Positions 1 to 7,675 of a DNA stretch of 42,019 bases are shown here, in pieces; within the stretch, counting starts at the first letter, position 1; the number at the start of each line of letters is the position of its first letter. Below the pieces are notes generated by a model, which was not told the origin of the DNA, did no database searches, and saw only the letters and a list, made by a program, of their open reading frames with translations. The stretch covers positions 1 through 42,019 of the forward strand of contig JAJRQI010000052.1 in the NCBI GenBank assembly GCA_024280335.1. The letters are read 5' to 3'. Source of the stretch: Deltaproteobacteria bacterium (GTDB taxonomy: Bacteria > Desulfobacterota > Desulfuromonadia > Desulfuromonadales > Geopsychrobacteraceae). The translations under genes were made by a program, and so were the position numbers.

Positions 1-53
1 CCGGTCAACAGTGTGCCGACAATCAGGACTGGAACCAAAATTCTTTTTTTCAT
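1..53 (-). CDS. N-terminus of a secreted or lipid-anchored protein, cut by the window edge
   Basis: The minus strand has an AGGAG ribosome site and an ATG at 51-53 that opens a frame running off the window. The 17 visible codons give a basic start (MKKR) followed by a hydrophobic stretch (ILVPVLIVGTLLTG), which is the beginning of a signal peptide. The gene is divergent from cpxR, and CpxR-box-like sites lie between the two. CpxP/Spy-type periplasmic chaperones commonly sit in this arrangement, so one is a reasonable guess, but nothing in the visible residues proves it. Confidence 0.6.
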   Translation of the reverse strand, partial: MKKRILVPVLIVGTLLT

Positions 54-149
54 GACGATTCTCCTGTTTTTTTGTGAGTGTGTTTTGCTTTGATGACTCC
101 ACTATAGGGATAAGAACCTAAAGAGTGGGTTAAGAGCTGTGTAGCTTGT

Positions 150-164
150 GTAAAGTTCTGTCAA
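150..164 (+). promoter_or_regulatory. Possible second CpxR box (degenerate)
   Basis: GTAAA, five bases, then GTCAA. It differs from the CpxR consensus GTAAA-N5-GTAAA by one base in the second half. It lies in the same divergent intergenic region as the exact match at 205-219. Confidence 0.4.
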
Positions 165-204
165 GATCGACAATGGTTGCTGTCGTTAGCATGCCTGGGC
201 TGGA

Positions 205-219
205 TTTACATTTCTTTAC
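205..219 (-). promoter_or_regulatory. CpxR box
   Basis: TTTAC-N5-TTTAC on the plus strand, which is an exact GTAAA-N5-GTAAA tandem on the minus strand, the consensus for CpxR in enteric bacteria. It lies 52 bp before the cpxR start codon and about 150 bp before the divergent secreted-protein gene. It could serve autoregulation, control of the divergent gene, or both. Confidence 0.6.
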
Positions 220-271
220 ACCCACTTAGGCTGATTTTCGCTATGCTGGAAAAATGAATGGAGAGATAAGT

Positions 272-979
272 ATGGTGAATCGAATTCTGGTAATTGATGA
301 TGATATTGAACTCTGCGAACTGCTGGATGATTACTTAAGCAGTGAAGGTTTTGCCGTTGAAACGATCAATCATGGCGAACAGGGAGCAACGCAGGCACTG
401 GCCGGGGAGTACGCGCTGGTGGTCCTCGATGTGATGCTGCCGGGGCTGAACGGCTTTGATGTCCTGCGTAAAATCCGCGCAACCAGCAAACTGCCGGTGA
501 TCATGCTGACCGCTCGCGGCGACGATATCGACCGGATTGTCGGTCTGGAACTGGGCGCCGATGATTATTTGCCGAAACCGTTTAATCCGCGGGAACTGGT
601 GGCGCGGGTGCGGGCGATACAGCGACGCACCGAGGTGTCATCAACAGGAGCGGCGACACCCTCAGGTGAAATGGTCGTAGGCGATGTCACCTTGAGCCCC
701 GTCAGTCGCAGTGTTAAACGAAACGGAGAACCGATCGAATTAACTTCGGTTGAATTCACCCTGCTCGAAGTGCTGCTGCGGCAAGCGGGACAGGTGATCA
801 ATCGAGAAGAGTTGGTGGAAAAAGCCCTCGGTCGACGGTTGTCCGCCTATGATCGCAGTATCGATGTTCACGTCAGCGCTCTGCGCAAAAAGCTCGGTCA
901 TCATTGTGGGGCCGCCGAGCGGATCAAAACCATCCGCGGCATCGGTTATCTCTATGCCTTGCCGGAGGGTTCCAGCTGA
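272..979 (+). CDS. cpxR: CpxR-type envelope-stress response regulator (OmpR family)
   Basis: This is a 235-residue DNA-binding response regulator. The receiver domain (about 3-115) has the acidic pocket D9-D11, phospho-acceptor D53 in VVLDVMLPG, T80 and K102. The winged-helix domain (about 145-232) has the TSVEFTLLEVLL recognition segment and a GRRLSAYDRSIDVHVSALRKKLG stretch, here given only as key features, that matches enteric CpxR closely. An in-frame ATG exists at 254, but 272 is preferred because GGAGAG lies six bases before it. The stop overlaps the start of cpxA by one base, so the two are co-translated. Its likely signal is envelope stress sensed by the partner kinase. The exact CpxR box upstream suggests autoregulation. 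Family assignment is firm; that it does the same job as in E. coli is inferred. Confidence 0.9.
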   Translation: MVNRILVIDDDIELCELLDDYLSSEGFAVETINHGEQGATQALAGEYALVVLDVMLPGLNGFDVLRKIRATSKLPVIMLTARGDDIDRIVGLELGADDYLPKPFNPRELVARVRAIQRRTEVSSTGAATPSGEMVVGDVTLSPVSRSVKRNGEPIELTSVEFTLLEVLLRQAGQVINREELVEKALGRRLSAYDRSIDVHVSALRKKLGHHCGAAERIKTIRGIGYLYALPEGSS

Positions 980-2346
980 TGCGCAGCCTGTTTGTCAAAA
1001 TCTTCCTCTATTTTCTGCTGACCATCATCCTGGTGACCTCCGCCGGTGTTTTGCTGACCTATCTGCGTGATCAGGAATTCCCGCCACTGGCCCACCGGAG
1101 TTTTGCCAAGCATGCGATCGCCGAATATGGTCGCCAGGCAATTGAAGCCTTTGAAGGGGAAGGGATTGCCGAGGTTGATGAATTTGCCGAAAAGTTGCTG
1201 GCCGAGGCCGGGATCCGTATCATTCTGTTTGACGCAACCGGTCGGGCACTGACCCGCCGGCAGGTGCCGCGGCGGATGCTGCACATATCACAACGGGCAT
1301 TGCGCAGTGGCGAAGTGGTTTTTCCGCAGATGGGGCAACGCAACAGGCTGGCCAGCCCGATCCGGAATCGTGCGGGAAAAACCTATATCATTGCCCTCGG
1401 CTTGCCGGGACGGCCCCCGGCAGGGCAGATGTTCAAGGGGCTGACGCACGGTTTTCTCGGTTGGCGTTTGCTGATTCTGCTGCTGGTCACCGCCTGTGTC
1501 TGCTTCTGGCTGGCCCGTTCGCTGACCGCGCCGATCCGCCGGTTGCGGCAGGCGACCCGTCAGTTCGCTGCCGGCGACCTAGCGACCCGGGTCGGCGGTC
1601 AGGTCCAGGGCAAAAATGAGCTTGCCGGTTTGGCAAGCGATTTTGATGAGATGGCAGGGAAAATCGAGAATCTGATCGGCGGGCAAAAGCGCTTGTTGCG
1701 GGATATCTCCCACGAACTGCGTTCGCCGCTGGCGCGGCTGGGCGTGGCGCTGGAATTGGCGCGCCAGGAGAGCAGTGACGAATCGCGACAGAAAGCGCTT
1801 GGCCGGATTGAACTGGAGGCCGGGCGGATGAACGAAATGATCGGCCAACTGCTCAGCCTGACCCGTTTGGAAACTGGTGCCAATGAGCTGCCACGGACCG
1901 AGTTTGATCTTTGTGCGCTGCTTTTGCGGCTGGTCCAGGATGCCGATTTTGAAGCCGGCAATCGCCAGAAGCAAGTGACCTTCAACGGCCCTGAAACTCT
2001 GGTTATTTCCGGTTACGAAGAACTTCTGGCGCGGGGGCTGGAGAATGTCATCCGCAATGGGATCAGATACACTGAGGATGGTACAGAGGTCAATGTCGAA
2101 CTCAGTCAGCACCCGGGTGGCACCCTGATCCAGATTGCCGACCGGGGACCGGGGGTTCCTGCGGCGGCGTTGGACAAACTGTTCGAGCCGTTTTACCGGG
2201 TGGCTGATGCCCGTGATCGGCAGAGCGGCGGCAGCGGAATCGGCCTGGCAATCGCCGAACAGGCGGTACGCTTGCACGGCGGCAGTATTCACGCCAGCAA
2301 CCGTAGTGCGGGTGGATTGCTGGTTGAAATCTGTCTGCCAGACTGA
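979..2346 (+). CDS. cpxA: CpxA-type sensor histidine kinase
   Basis: This 455-residue inner-membrane kinase is partner to the upstream regulator. TM1 spans about 8-29, a small periplasmic sensor about 30-160, TM2 about 163-182 and HAMP about 183-235. The dimerisation/phospho-acceptor helix carries H245 in DISHELRSPLARL. The ATPase domain shows the N box (ENVIRNGIRYT), G1 (DRGPGVP), F box (FEPFYR) and G2 (GSGIGLAIAEQ). The start at 979 overlaps the cpxR stop as TGATG, and the upstream in-frame extension has no hydrophobic start. The periplasmic domain is the usual place for control by a CpxP/Spy-like protein, and the divergent truncated gene at the window edge may encode one. The kinase core strongly resembles CpxA; ligand and signal are unknown. 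Confidence 0.88.
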   Translation: MRSLFVKIFLYFLLTIILVTSAGVLLTYLRDQEFPPLAHRSFAKHAIAEYGRQAIEAFEGEGIAEVDEFAEKLLAEAGIRIILFDATGRALTRRQVPRRMLHISQRALRSGEVVFPQMGQRNRLASPIRNRAGKTYIIALGLPGRPPAGQMFKGLTHGFLGWRLLILLLVTACVCFWLARSLTAPIRRLRQATRQFAAGDLATRVGGQVQGKNELAGLASDFDEMAGKIENLIGGQKRLLRDISHELRSPLARLGVALELARQESSDESRQKALGRIELEAGRMNEMIGQLLSLTRLETGANELPRTEFDLCALLLRLVQDADFEAGNRQKQVTFNGPETLVISGYEELLARGLENVIRNGIRYTEDGTEVNVELSQHPGGTLIQIADRGPGVPAAALDKLFEPFYRVADARDRQSGGSGIGLAIAEQAVRLHGGSIHASNRSAGGLLVEICLPD

Positions 2347-2418
2347 ATCGTTGCTAAAAAAGTTGCTTCAGCGACCGACCTGAGTTAATATCGAAATATT
2401 CATATATAAGGAGTAGCC

Positions 2419-2505
2419 ATGGACTTTTTTTATCTCATCGGAATTGTGGCCGTTTGGTATGCCCTGAATAAGTGGATCCTGCCGAAGTTCGGGATTCAGA
2501 CCTGA
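2419..2505 (+). CDS. 28-residue single-pass membrane peptide (possible selenoprotein, see findings)
   Basis: This small gene has a good AAGGAG site (2408-2413) five bases before the ATG. The product starts MDFFYLIGIVAVWYALNKW and ends ILPKFGIQT before TGA. It has one hydrophobic helix (about residues 3-18) and a short basic tail. It lies 72 bp after cpxA in the same direction and before a strong terminator, so it is probably cotranscribed with cpxRA or has its own weak promoter. Immediately after the TGA the frame continues I-S-G-S-C, and a small hairpin begins 12 bases later (apical loop at +16), so the TGA could in principle encode selenocysteine. No in-frame stop occurs before the terminator, which argues against this unless the frame shifts at the A6 run. 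The product's function is not known to me. Confidence 0.55.
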   Translation: MDFFYLIGIVAVWYALNKWILPKFGIQT

Positions 2506-2597
2506 ATCTCCGGCAGCTGCGAGCTTCCGCGTGACGGGAGCAAAAAATTGAATCGACCGATGGCTCAGAAACCGGCAGCACCAAATAGCAAGGTCAG

Positions 2598-2629
2598 CGG
2601 GGCCGCTCATGTGAGCGGCCCCGTTTTTG
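2598..2629 (+). terminator. Rho-independent terminator of the cpxRA region
   Basis: A near-perfect GC-rich hairpin, with arms CGGGGCCGCTCA and TGAGCGGCCCCG, is followed by TTTTTGTTT. It closes the cpxR-cpxA-small peptide unit. Confidence 0.88.
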
Positions 2630-2772
2630 TTTGCCCAGCGGAGCTGGCAAACCCGGCCTGTTGCAATGCAGAAAAGGAAACCGCAAGTAACGGCACTTTA
2701 ACGGTGGTTTCGGACAGTTTGTTGCGCTATTTTTACCTGCAGAGAATCAACAAGTGTCTAAGAGGAGCCTGT

Positions 2773-3154
2773 ATGTTGAAAATAGCCGTAATGGCTTACG
2801 ATAATTGTCTGTTGTCGGGGATTGCCGGTCCGCTCGATCTGTTCACTATCGCTAACTGGGAGTACCGGCGCTTGCAACCCGAGTCGAAAGCTACTTTTTG
2901 TCGTTGTGAAGTGGTCACTGCCGGGGGCGATCCGGTGACCAGTTTCAACCGTCTGCCGGTGCTGCCGAAGCGTTCGTTAAGCGCCTGTCAGGATGCGGAT
3001 CGAAAAGGCCAAACAGCTGTTAGCCGGCACCGGTCAGACGCTTGAACGGATCACCCGCAGCGTCGGTTACGAGGATGTCAGCTCTTTTCGCCGTTTGTTC
3101 AAGCAGATTGTCGGGATTTCGCCGAGCGTTTATCGCCAGCGATTTAAAGCCTGA
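2773..3154 (+). pseudogene. Remnant of a GlxA-family AraC-type regulator (internal deletion and frameshift)
   Basis: After an AGGAG site, the ATG at 2773 opens the DJ-1/PfpI-like N-terminus of a GlxA-type regulator: MLKIAVMAYDNCLLSGIAGP, then the LDLF and VVTAGGDPV segments. After about 65 residues the frame loses similarity. From about 2990, in the +1 frame, the second helix-turn-helix of an AraC domain appears (MRIEKAKQLL, GYEDVSSFRRLFKQ, SPSVYRQRF) and stops at 3152-3154. Most of the amidotransferase-like domain and the first AraC helix-turn-helix are missing, and the two ends are out of frame. An intact relative is normally over 300 residues, whereas the two parts here sum to about 120. 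The gene is judged dead, with an internal deletion as the likely cause. Confidence 0.8.
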
Positions 3155-3227
3155 CAGCGTATTTCGGCGTCAGGAGAACTCTTGGGCAGGGGGGGCGGAG
3201 CAACCGCGGGGTGGCAAAGACAGGGAC

Positions 3228-3590
3228 TCAGCTGCGTTTCAGCCAGTGGAGAAACTCCCGATCAACCTCTCCGCTGTCGCCGAAATTAAGCTCCAGCAGC
3301 CGCCGCAGATGGCCCATGGTGGTTGCATCTTCCGAGACAAAAATAAAGCCGTAAAAGTGGCCGCGATGATGAATGAGTTCAGCGTTGAACTCCAGGGTCA
3401 GGTCGGTGGCCGGTAAGCTTATTTTCAGTCGATAGTGTTTGCCGACGGCCACGGGCAATTTTTTTTCGGTGGTGAACAGCGCTCCCTGCAGGGCCAGGTC
3501 GACCAGTTTACAGCGCCGTGGAATATCATCAATCAGGATGTCGGCTTCAGTTGCAAAGTTGATCCGGCGGAAGTTTCGTTGTTCGGTCAT
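3228..3590 (-). CDS. PilZ-domain protein
   Basis: A 120-residue cytoplasmic protein that is essentially a single PilZ domain, the common bacterial c-di-GMP receptor fold. The N-terminal R-x3-R type segment is RNFRR, and the second motif appears as D-L-A-L-Q-G in VDLALQGALF, where the usual form is D/N-x-S-x-x-G. The serine position is occupied by alanine, so c-di-GMP binding may be weaker or lost. AGGAG precedes the ATG by about seven bases. The gene stands alone between a dead regulator and a divergent lipoprotein gene, so its target cannot be inferred from context. Confidence 0.75.
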   Translation of the reverse strand: MTEQRNFRRINFATEADILIDDIPRRCKLVDLALQGALFTTEKKLPVAVGKHYRLKISLPATDLTLEFNAELIHHRGHFYGFIFVSEDATTMGHLRRLLELNFGDSGEVDREFLHWLKRS

Positions 3591-3782
3591 CCGGTTTCTC
3601 CTGCGTCAGGCGATCGGTATCTGACATTTTAACAGGATTTCAGCAGATTGCTGAGCATTGTCCCGCAGTTGAAACCGCTCTCCGGGCAGCAGCGCGGCAG
3701 AACTTGCTTGCGATGGAGCGGCGACGGGAGTAAAGTGACCTTAATGGTTTTAAATTATAGTAGCGGGAAAATAATTTACCGC

Positions 3783-4535
3783 ATGAAGTTTCTGCTGCTG
3801 ATGCTGACCGGTATGGTTTTCGCCGGATGTGTTGCCGCCCTGCCGGGAAGTCAAGCGTTTGAGCAGCCGCAGACCGGGGTTTATGGCCGGGTTTTGCAGG
3901 CACAGAGTGTTCCCGAGGGTGCTTGGGTCTATGCCTACAAGCGCCTGCGGAGTAATTTTCGCGGCCCGGCCGATTTCGCTGCGCGGGTCGAGTCCGGGGG
4001 GGCGTACACCCTCGACCTGTTGCCGGGCAGCTGGTACCTGATCAGCCGTTTCCGCCGGGAGGGCGGCATCGACGGCCCGCCGCGGGCGGGGGATGCCTGG
4101 GCGATCCATCCGGGCAATCCGGTTACGTTAGCCGCAGGGCAGTCGCTGCGGGTCGATTTCAACCTCATGGCGGTGAGTCAGCCGATGCTGTTGCGTGGCG
4201 CTAGTCTGGGCAGCGGCGATACCGGGTTTCGTGGTCGTTTGATCGATGCGCAAGGCGCGGCGGTGACAGGTGCATTCGCCTTGGCTTACAGCGATATTGA
4301 TTTCCACCGCATGCCCGAGCATGCCTCTGCTGCGGTCGGCGAGACCGGCCAGTTCACTCTCTATCTGCCGCAGTCGGGTCGTTATTGCCTGGCCGCACGT
4401 CAGCGCAGCCGTGGGCAACCGATCCAGGGTGAGTTGTACGGAACTTTGGGCAAAGGGGAATCCGCCTGCCGAGAGATTCGCCAAGGACAGATCATCGACG
4501 TCGGCACCATTCGCCTGACGCCGTATTTGCGTTAA
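3783..4535 (+). CDS. Lipoprotein with two carboxypeptidase-regulatory-like domains
   Basis: A 250-residue protein. The start at 3783 gives a clean lipoprotein signal: basic MK, a hydrophobic core, then a V-F-A-G-C lipobox with Cys at residue 16. An upstream ATG at 3741 is in frame but would bury the signal. Two similar beta-sandwich-type units follow. The first is about 32-135, beginning GVYGRVL and ending with a Tyr/Gly-rich PGSWYLISRFRREGG. The second is about 145-240, beginning GFRGRLIDAQG and containing SGRYCLAARQRSRG. Such transthyretin-like domains are common in extracellular and outer-membrane proteins. It probably faces the periplasm or is exposed on the outer membrane. It is followed 64 bp later by prc. 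No specific function is assigned. Confidence 0.65.
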   Translation: MKFLLLMLTGMVFAGCVAALPGSQAFEQPQTGVYGRVLQAQSVPEGAWVYAYKRLRSNFRGPADFAARVESGGAYTLDLLPGSWYLISRFRREGGIDGPPRAGDAWAIHPGNPVTLAAGQSLRVDFNLMAVSQPMLLRGASLGSGDTGFRGRLIDAQGAAVTGAFALAYSDIDFHRMPEHASAAVGETGQFTLYLPQSGRYCLAARQRSRGQPIQGELYGTLGKGESACREIRQGQIIDVGTIRLTPYLR

Positions 4536-4598
4536 CCCAGGAAGTTCTACCGGCAACTGTTGCTGAGCAGACTCTGTTTCAAATCGATGGGGAGCTTT

Positions 4599-6689
4599 AT
4601 GTTTCAACGAAAAAACGGCTTAAAATTTCTGTTGCTGGCGATTCTGCTATTGTTGCCTTTATGCAGCTGGGCAACGGTCGACAGTTTCGACACCAATCGT
4701 GCCAGGCTGCTCGGTCACATGGTTCAGCAGCAGCTCAGCAGTAATCATTACAGCCAGAAAAAAACTGATGATGCCCTGTCGCAGGCGGCCTTCGAACTCT
4801 ACTTGAAACAGCTCGATTTTCAGAAACGGTTTCTGCTGCTCGAGGATGTCGCTCAGCTCAAGGTTTACCAGGATCAGATCGATGATTCGATCCGTCGGGG
4901 CCGCCTGGATCTGCCGAAGATCGGCCGCAATCTGCTCAACTTGCGGATCGAACAGGTGCAGAAAATGGTTGCTGAACTGCTTGCCGAAGAGATCGATATC
5001 ACGCGGAACGAGAGTATTGAAACTGACCCCGAAAAGGTCGAGTTTGTCGCCACTTCGAAACAGTTGCATGAGCGTTGGCGCAAGCTCCTCAAATTTCAGA
5101 TTTTGAGCCGCTACATCAGTCTGCGTGAAGATGATATCGGTACAGACGAGCAAGGTCGCCTGTTGCCGGTCGACCCGCAGCAGCAGCAGGAACTGCTGAC
5201 AAAAGCGCGGGAGAAGGTCGGCAAAACCAATCGCAATCTGCTTGAGCGGATGCTCGAAGAAACGTCGCAGGACCACTATGATCGCTATCTGAATGCCATT
5301 GCCCGGGCCTACGATCCGCATACCAGCTATCTGGCGCCGACCTCGAAAGAGGATTTTGATATCCAGATGAGCGGTTCCTTGGAAGGGATCGGGGCGACTT
5401 TGCGTGAGGAGGACGGCTACATCAAGGTAGTGAAAATAATCCCCGGCAGCGCCGCCTATCGTCAGGGAAAACTGGCTGCGGATGACATCATTCTCAAGGT
5501 CGCCGAAGGTGCCGGCGATCCGGTCGAAATCACCGATACTCGGATTCGCGATGCGGTTACTCTGATTCGCGGCAAAAAGGGTACCGAGGTGCGTCTGACG
5601 GTGAAAAAGCCGGATGGCCGTCGAGAGGTGATCCCGATCATTCGCGATGTGGTGGAGATTGCCGAAACCTTTGTCAAGGGAACCTCGGTGGTTGACGAGA
5701 AGAGCGGCCGGAAGTTCGGCTATATCAAAATCCCCTCTTTTTATCGTGATTACAGCGGCAAAACCAAGCGTAACTGCACCGATGACCTGCGCAAGCAGCT
5801 GCGCAAAATGGCAAAGGAGAAGGTCAGTGGGCTGATCCTCGATCTGCGCAACAATGGCGGCGGTTCTCTCGCCGATGCGGTCAGTGTTACCGGTCTGTTT
5901 ATCGAAACCGGACCGGTGGTGCAGGTGCGCAACGGCAACGGGAAAATCCGCGTGATGCGTGACGATGACAGTTCGGTGGAATATGCCGGACCGATGGTCG
6001 TGCTGGTCAATCGTTTCAGCGCCTCGGCTTCGGAAATCCTTGCCGGAGCTTTGCAGGATTACGGTCGTGCCCTGATTGTCGGCGATGCGCATACCCACGG
6101 CAAAGGAACGGTGCAGGCGTTGCTCGATCTTGATCGCTATGTCCGCTTACGGGGCATGGGCCAATATCTGCCGCTTGGCGCAGTCAAGGTCACCATTCAG
6201 AAGTTTTACCGGATCAGCGGTGAATCGACGCAGGAGAAGGGGGTTGCTCCCGATGTCGTGCTGCCGTCGCGGCTTGACGGTCTGGAGAGCGGTGAGAAAT
6301 ATCTGGATTACGCTCTGCCCTGGGATCATATCAAGTCGGTCGCTTACCGCCGCTGGGAGAAACCGGCCAAGGGGCTGGAAAAACTGCAACAGCTCAGTCG
6401 GCAGCGGGTGACGAACAACCCTGACTTCAAGGAGATTGTCACTGACGCACAGGAGGCGCAGCAGCGGCGGCTGAAAACCGGCCAGTCACTGCTGTTGAGC
6501 AAGATGATGGCAGAGCGGGAGCAGTTGCGCGATATCAGCAACAGCCCGTCGCCGCACGGTGGGATGGTCATGGGGAAGAAAAAGAATCAGGACGACGAAC
6601 CGCCCAGCCTGAAGGAATCGCTTGCCGAGGATCCCTATGTCGATGAGGGGGTTGCTTTGCTGCTCGACCTGTTAGCCGGCAACAGTTAA
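4599..6689 (+). CDS. prc: Tail-specific periplasmic protease Prc/Tsp (family S41)
   Basis: A 696-residue protease with a signal sequence (hydrophobic about 9-25), acting in the periplasm on proteins with exposed apolar C-termini. An N-terminal helical domain (about 30-230) precedes a PDZ domain (about 255-345, LEGIGATLREEDGYIKVV and the PGSAA loop). The catalytic S41 domain carries S476 in FSASASE, D487 in QDYGRA and K502 in THGKGTVQ, which align with Tsp S430, D441 and K455. A C-terminal DUF3340-like tail completes the usual length for the Prc subfamily. The start at 4599 is chosen for GGGGAG four bases upstream. A rho-independent terminator follows. Prc trims lipoproteins and penicillin-binding proteins in enterics; the substrate here is unknown. 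Confidence 0.93.
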   Translation: MFQRKNGLKFLLLAILLLLPLCSWATVDSFDTNRARLLGHMVQQQLSSNHYSQKKTDDALSQAAFELYLKQLDFQKRFLLLEDVAQLKVYQDQIDDSIRRGRLDLPKIGRNLLNLRIEQVQKMVAELLAEEIDITRNESIETDPEKVEFVATSKQLHERWRKLLKFQILSRYISLREDDIGTDEQGRLLPVDPQQQQELLTKAREKVGKTNRNLLERMLEETSQDHYDRYLNAIARAYDPHTSYLAPTSKEDFDIQMSGSLEGIGATLREEDGYIKVVKIIPGSAAYRQGKLAADDIILKVAEGAGDPVEITDTRIRDAVTLIRGKKGTEVRLTVKKPDGRREVIPIIRDVVEIAETFVKGTSVVDEKSGRKFGYIKIPSFYRDYSGKTKRNCTDDLRKQLRKMAKEKVSGLILDLRNNGGGSLADAVSVTGLFIETGPVVQVRNGNGKIRVMRDDDSSVEYAGPMVVLVNRFSASASEILAGALQDYGRALIVGDAHTHGKGTVQALLDLDRYVRLRGMGQYLPLGAVKVTIQKFYRISGESTQEKGVAPDVVLPSRLDGLESGEKYLDYALPWDHIKSVAYRRWEKPAKGLEKLQQLSRQRVTNNPDFKEIVTDAQEAQQRRLKTGQSLLLSKMMAEREQLRDISNSPSPHGGMVMGKKKNQDDEPPSLKESLAEDPYVDEGVALLLDLLAGNS

Positions 6690-6714
6690 GCGGATCAGGC
6701 AACTTCTATAATCG

Positions 6715-6750
6715 GCGGGGACGGAATGATCATTTCGTCCCCGCTTTTTT
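6715..6750 (+). terminator. Rho-independent terminator after prc
   Basis: GCGGGGACG and CGTCCCCGC arms with extra pairing toward the loop, followed by six T. It lies between the convergent prc and panE genes and overlaps the panE stop codon by two bases. Confidence 0.88.
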
Positions 6751-7663
6751 AGTTGTTCTCGCCGATCGACAGCAGCTTGTGCAGCATTTCCGTGCGCGGC
6801 ATTTCGATTTCTGCCGTTGCCGCCAGCTGCAGGGGCTTGGCGTAGATGGCGGCAAGTTCCAACGGCCGCCCCTCCCGTCGGTCGATCATCATGCTCGGCT
6901 GGTAGTGATCCATCTGGTCGGTCATTTCAATCATCTGCTGAATAAAGGGCGTCGCGTCGATCGGCTCTTCGAGCGGTTGGCGGTTGGCAGCGGCAATCAC
7001 TTCCTGCATCAGCTGCTCGATCAGTTGCCGGGTCGGCTGATGAGTCAGCAGTTCGGTGACATCTTTGCCCAACAATGCCGACAGACCGTTAAAGGGAATA
7101 TTCCAGACCAGTTTTTCCCAGCGCACCCGCCGCAGGTCGCTGACGGCTTCGCAGGGGACTCCGGCAGCGACATAGATCTCGGTCAACTGTTGACTGCGCG
7201 GGCCCAATCCGCCGCTGAATTCTCCCAGCCTGATTCTTCCTTCGCCCAGATGTTTGACCTCGCCCGGCTCGCCACGGTTGCTGCAGAGAAAAGCAATCCC
7301 GCCAAGAACCCGTTCGGCGCCGAAGGCCTCGGCGAGCAACTCTTCATTGCCGAGACCGTTCTGCAGGGTCAGAATGCTGGTCTCCGGGCCGAGCAACGGG
7401 GCAACCAGTTTGACCAGCTGTCGGTTCGCAAAGGTTTTCAAGCCGACCAGCACCAGGTCGACCGGGCCAATTTGTGCGGCGTCAAGGTACGCATTGACCT
7501 GCGGAAGGTGAAAATCGCCATTTACTGAAGATACCGTCAAGCCGGTCTGACAGATCGCTTGATAGTCACGCCGCAATAAAAAATGCACGTCCTGGCCGCT
7601 GCGCTGCAGCATTGCCCCATAATAGAGGCCGAGGGCCCCGGCGCCGATCACTCCTATCCGCAT
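6749..7663 (-). CDS. panE: 2-dehydropantoate 2-reductase
   Basis: A 304-residue cytosolic enzyme of the ketopantoate reductase family, which reduces 2-dehydropantoate to pantoate with NADPH on the pathway to pantothenate and CoA. The N-terminal Rossmann domain begins MRIGVIGAGALGLYYG with the G-x-G-x-x-G motif at residues 7-12. The LTLQNGLGNEE segment contains the conserved Asn near the active site, and a helical C-terminal domain contains the WEKLVWNIPFNGLSAL motif. Length is normal. The start codon of panE lies 12 bp after the stop of the upstream TPR-protein gene, so the two are probably cotranscribed. It is convergent with prc. Other 2-oxoacid reductases share the fold, so substrate is by family. 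Confidence 0.87.
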   Translation of the reverse strand: MRIGVIGAGALGLYYGAMLQRSGQDVHFLLRRDYQAICQTGLTVSSVNGDFHLPQVNAYLDAAQIGPVDLVLVGLKTFANRQLVKLVAPLLGPETSILTLQNGLGNEELLAEAFGAERVLGGIAFLCSNRGEPGEVKHLGEGRIRLGEFSGGLGPRSQQLTEIYVAAGVPCEAVSDLRRVRWEKLVWNIPFNGLSALLGKDVTELLTHQPTRQLIEQLMQEVIAAANRQPLEEPIDATPFIQQMIEMTDQMDHYQPSMMIDRREGRPLELAAIYAKPLQLAATAEIEMPRTEMLHKLLSIGENN

Positions 7664-7675
7664 TGTTTCTTTCTC

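Noticed and set aside
2548-3045. A continuous frame from after the small peptide through the terminator into the AraC remnant.
   Set aside because: It crosses a strong terminator and has no ribosome site at its start; only the part from 2773 on has similarity to a known family.
4659-6098. A long open frame opposite prc on the minus strand.
   Set aside because: It is antisense to clear protease motifs and has no ribosome site or family match.
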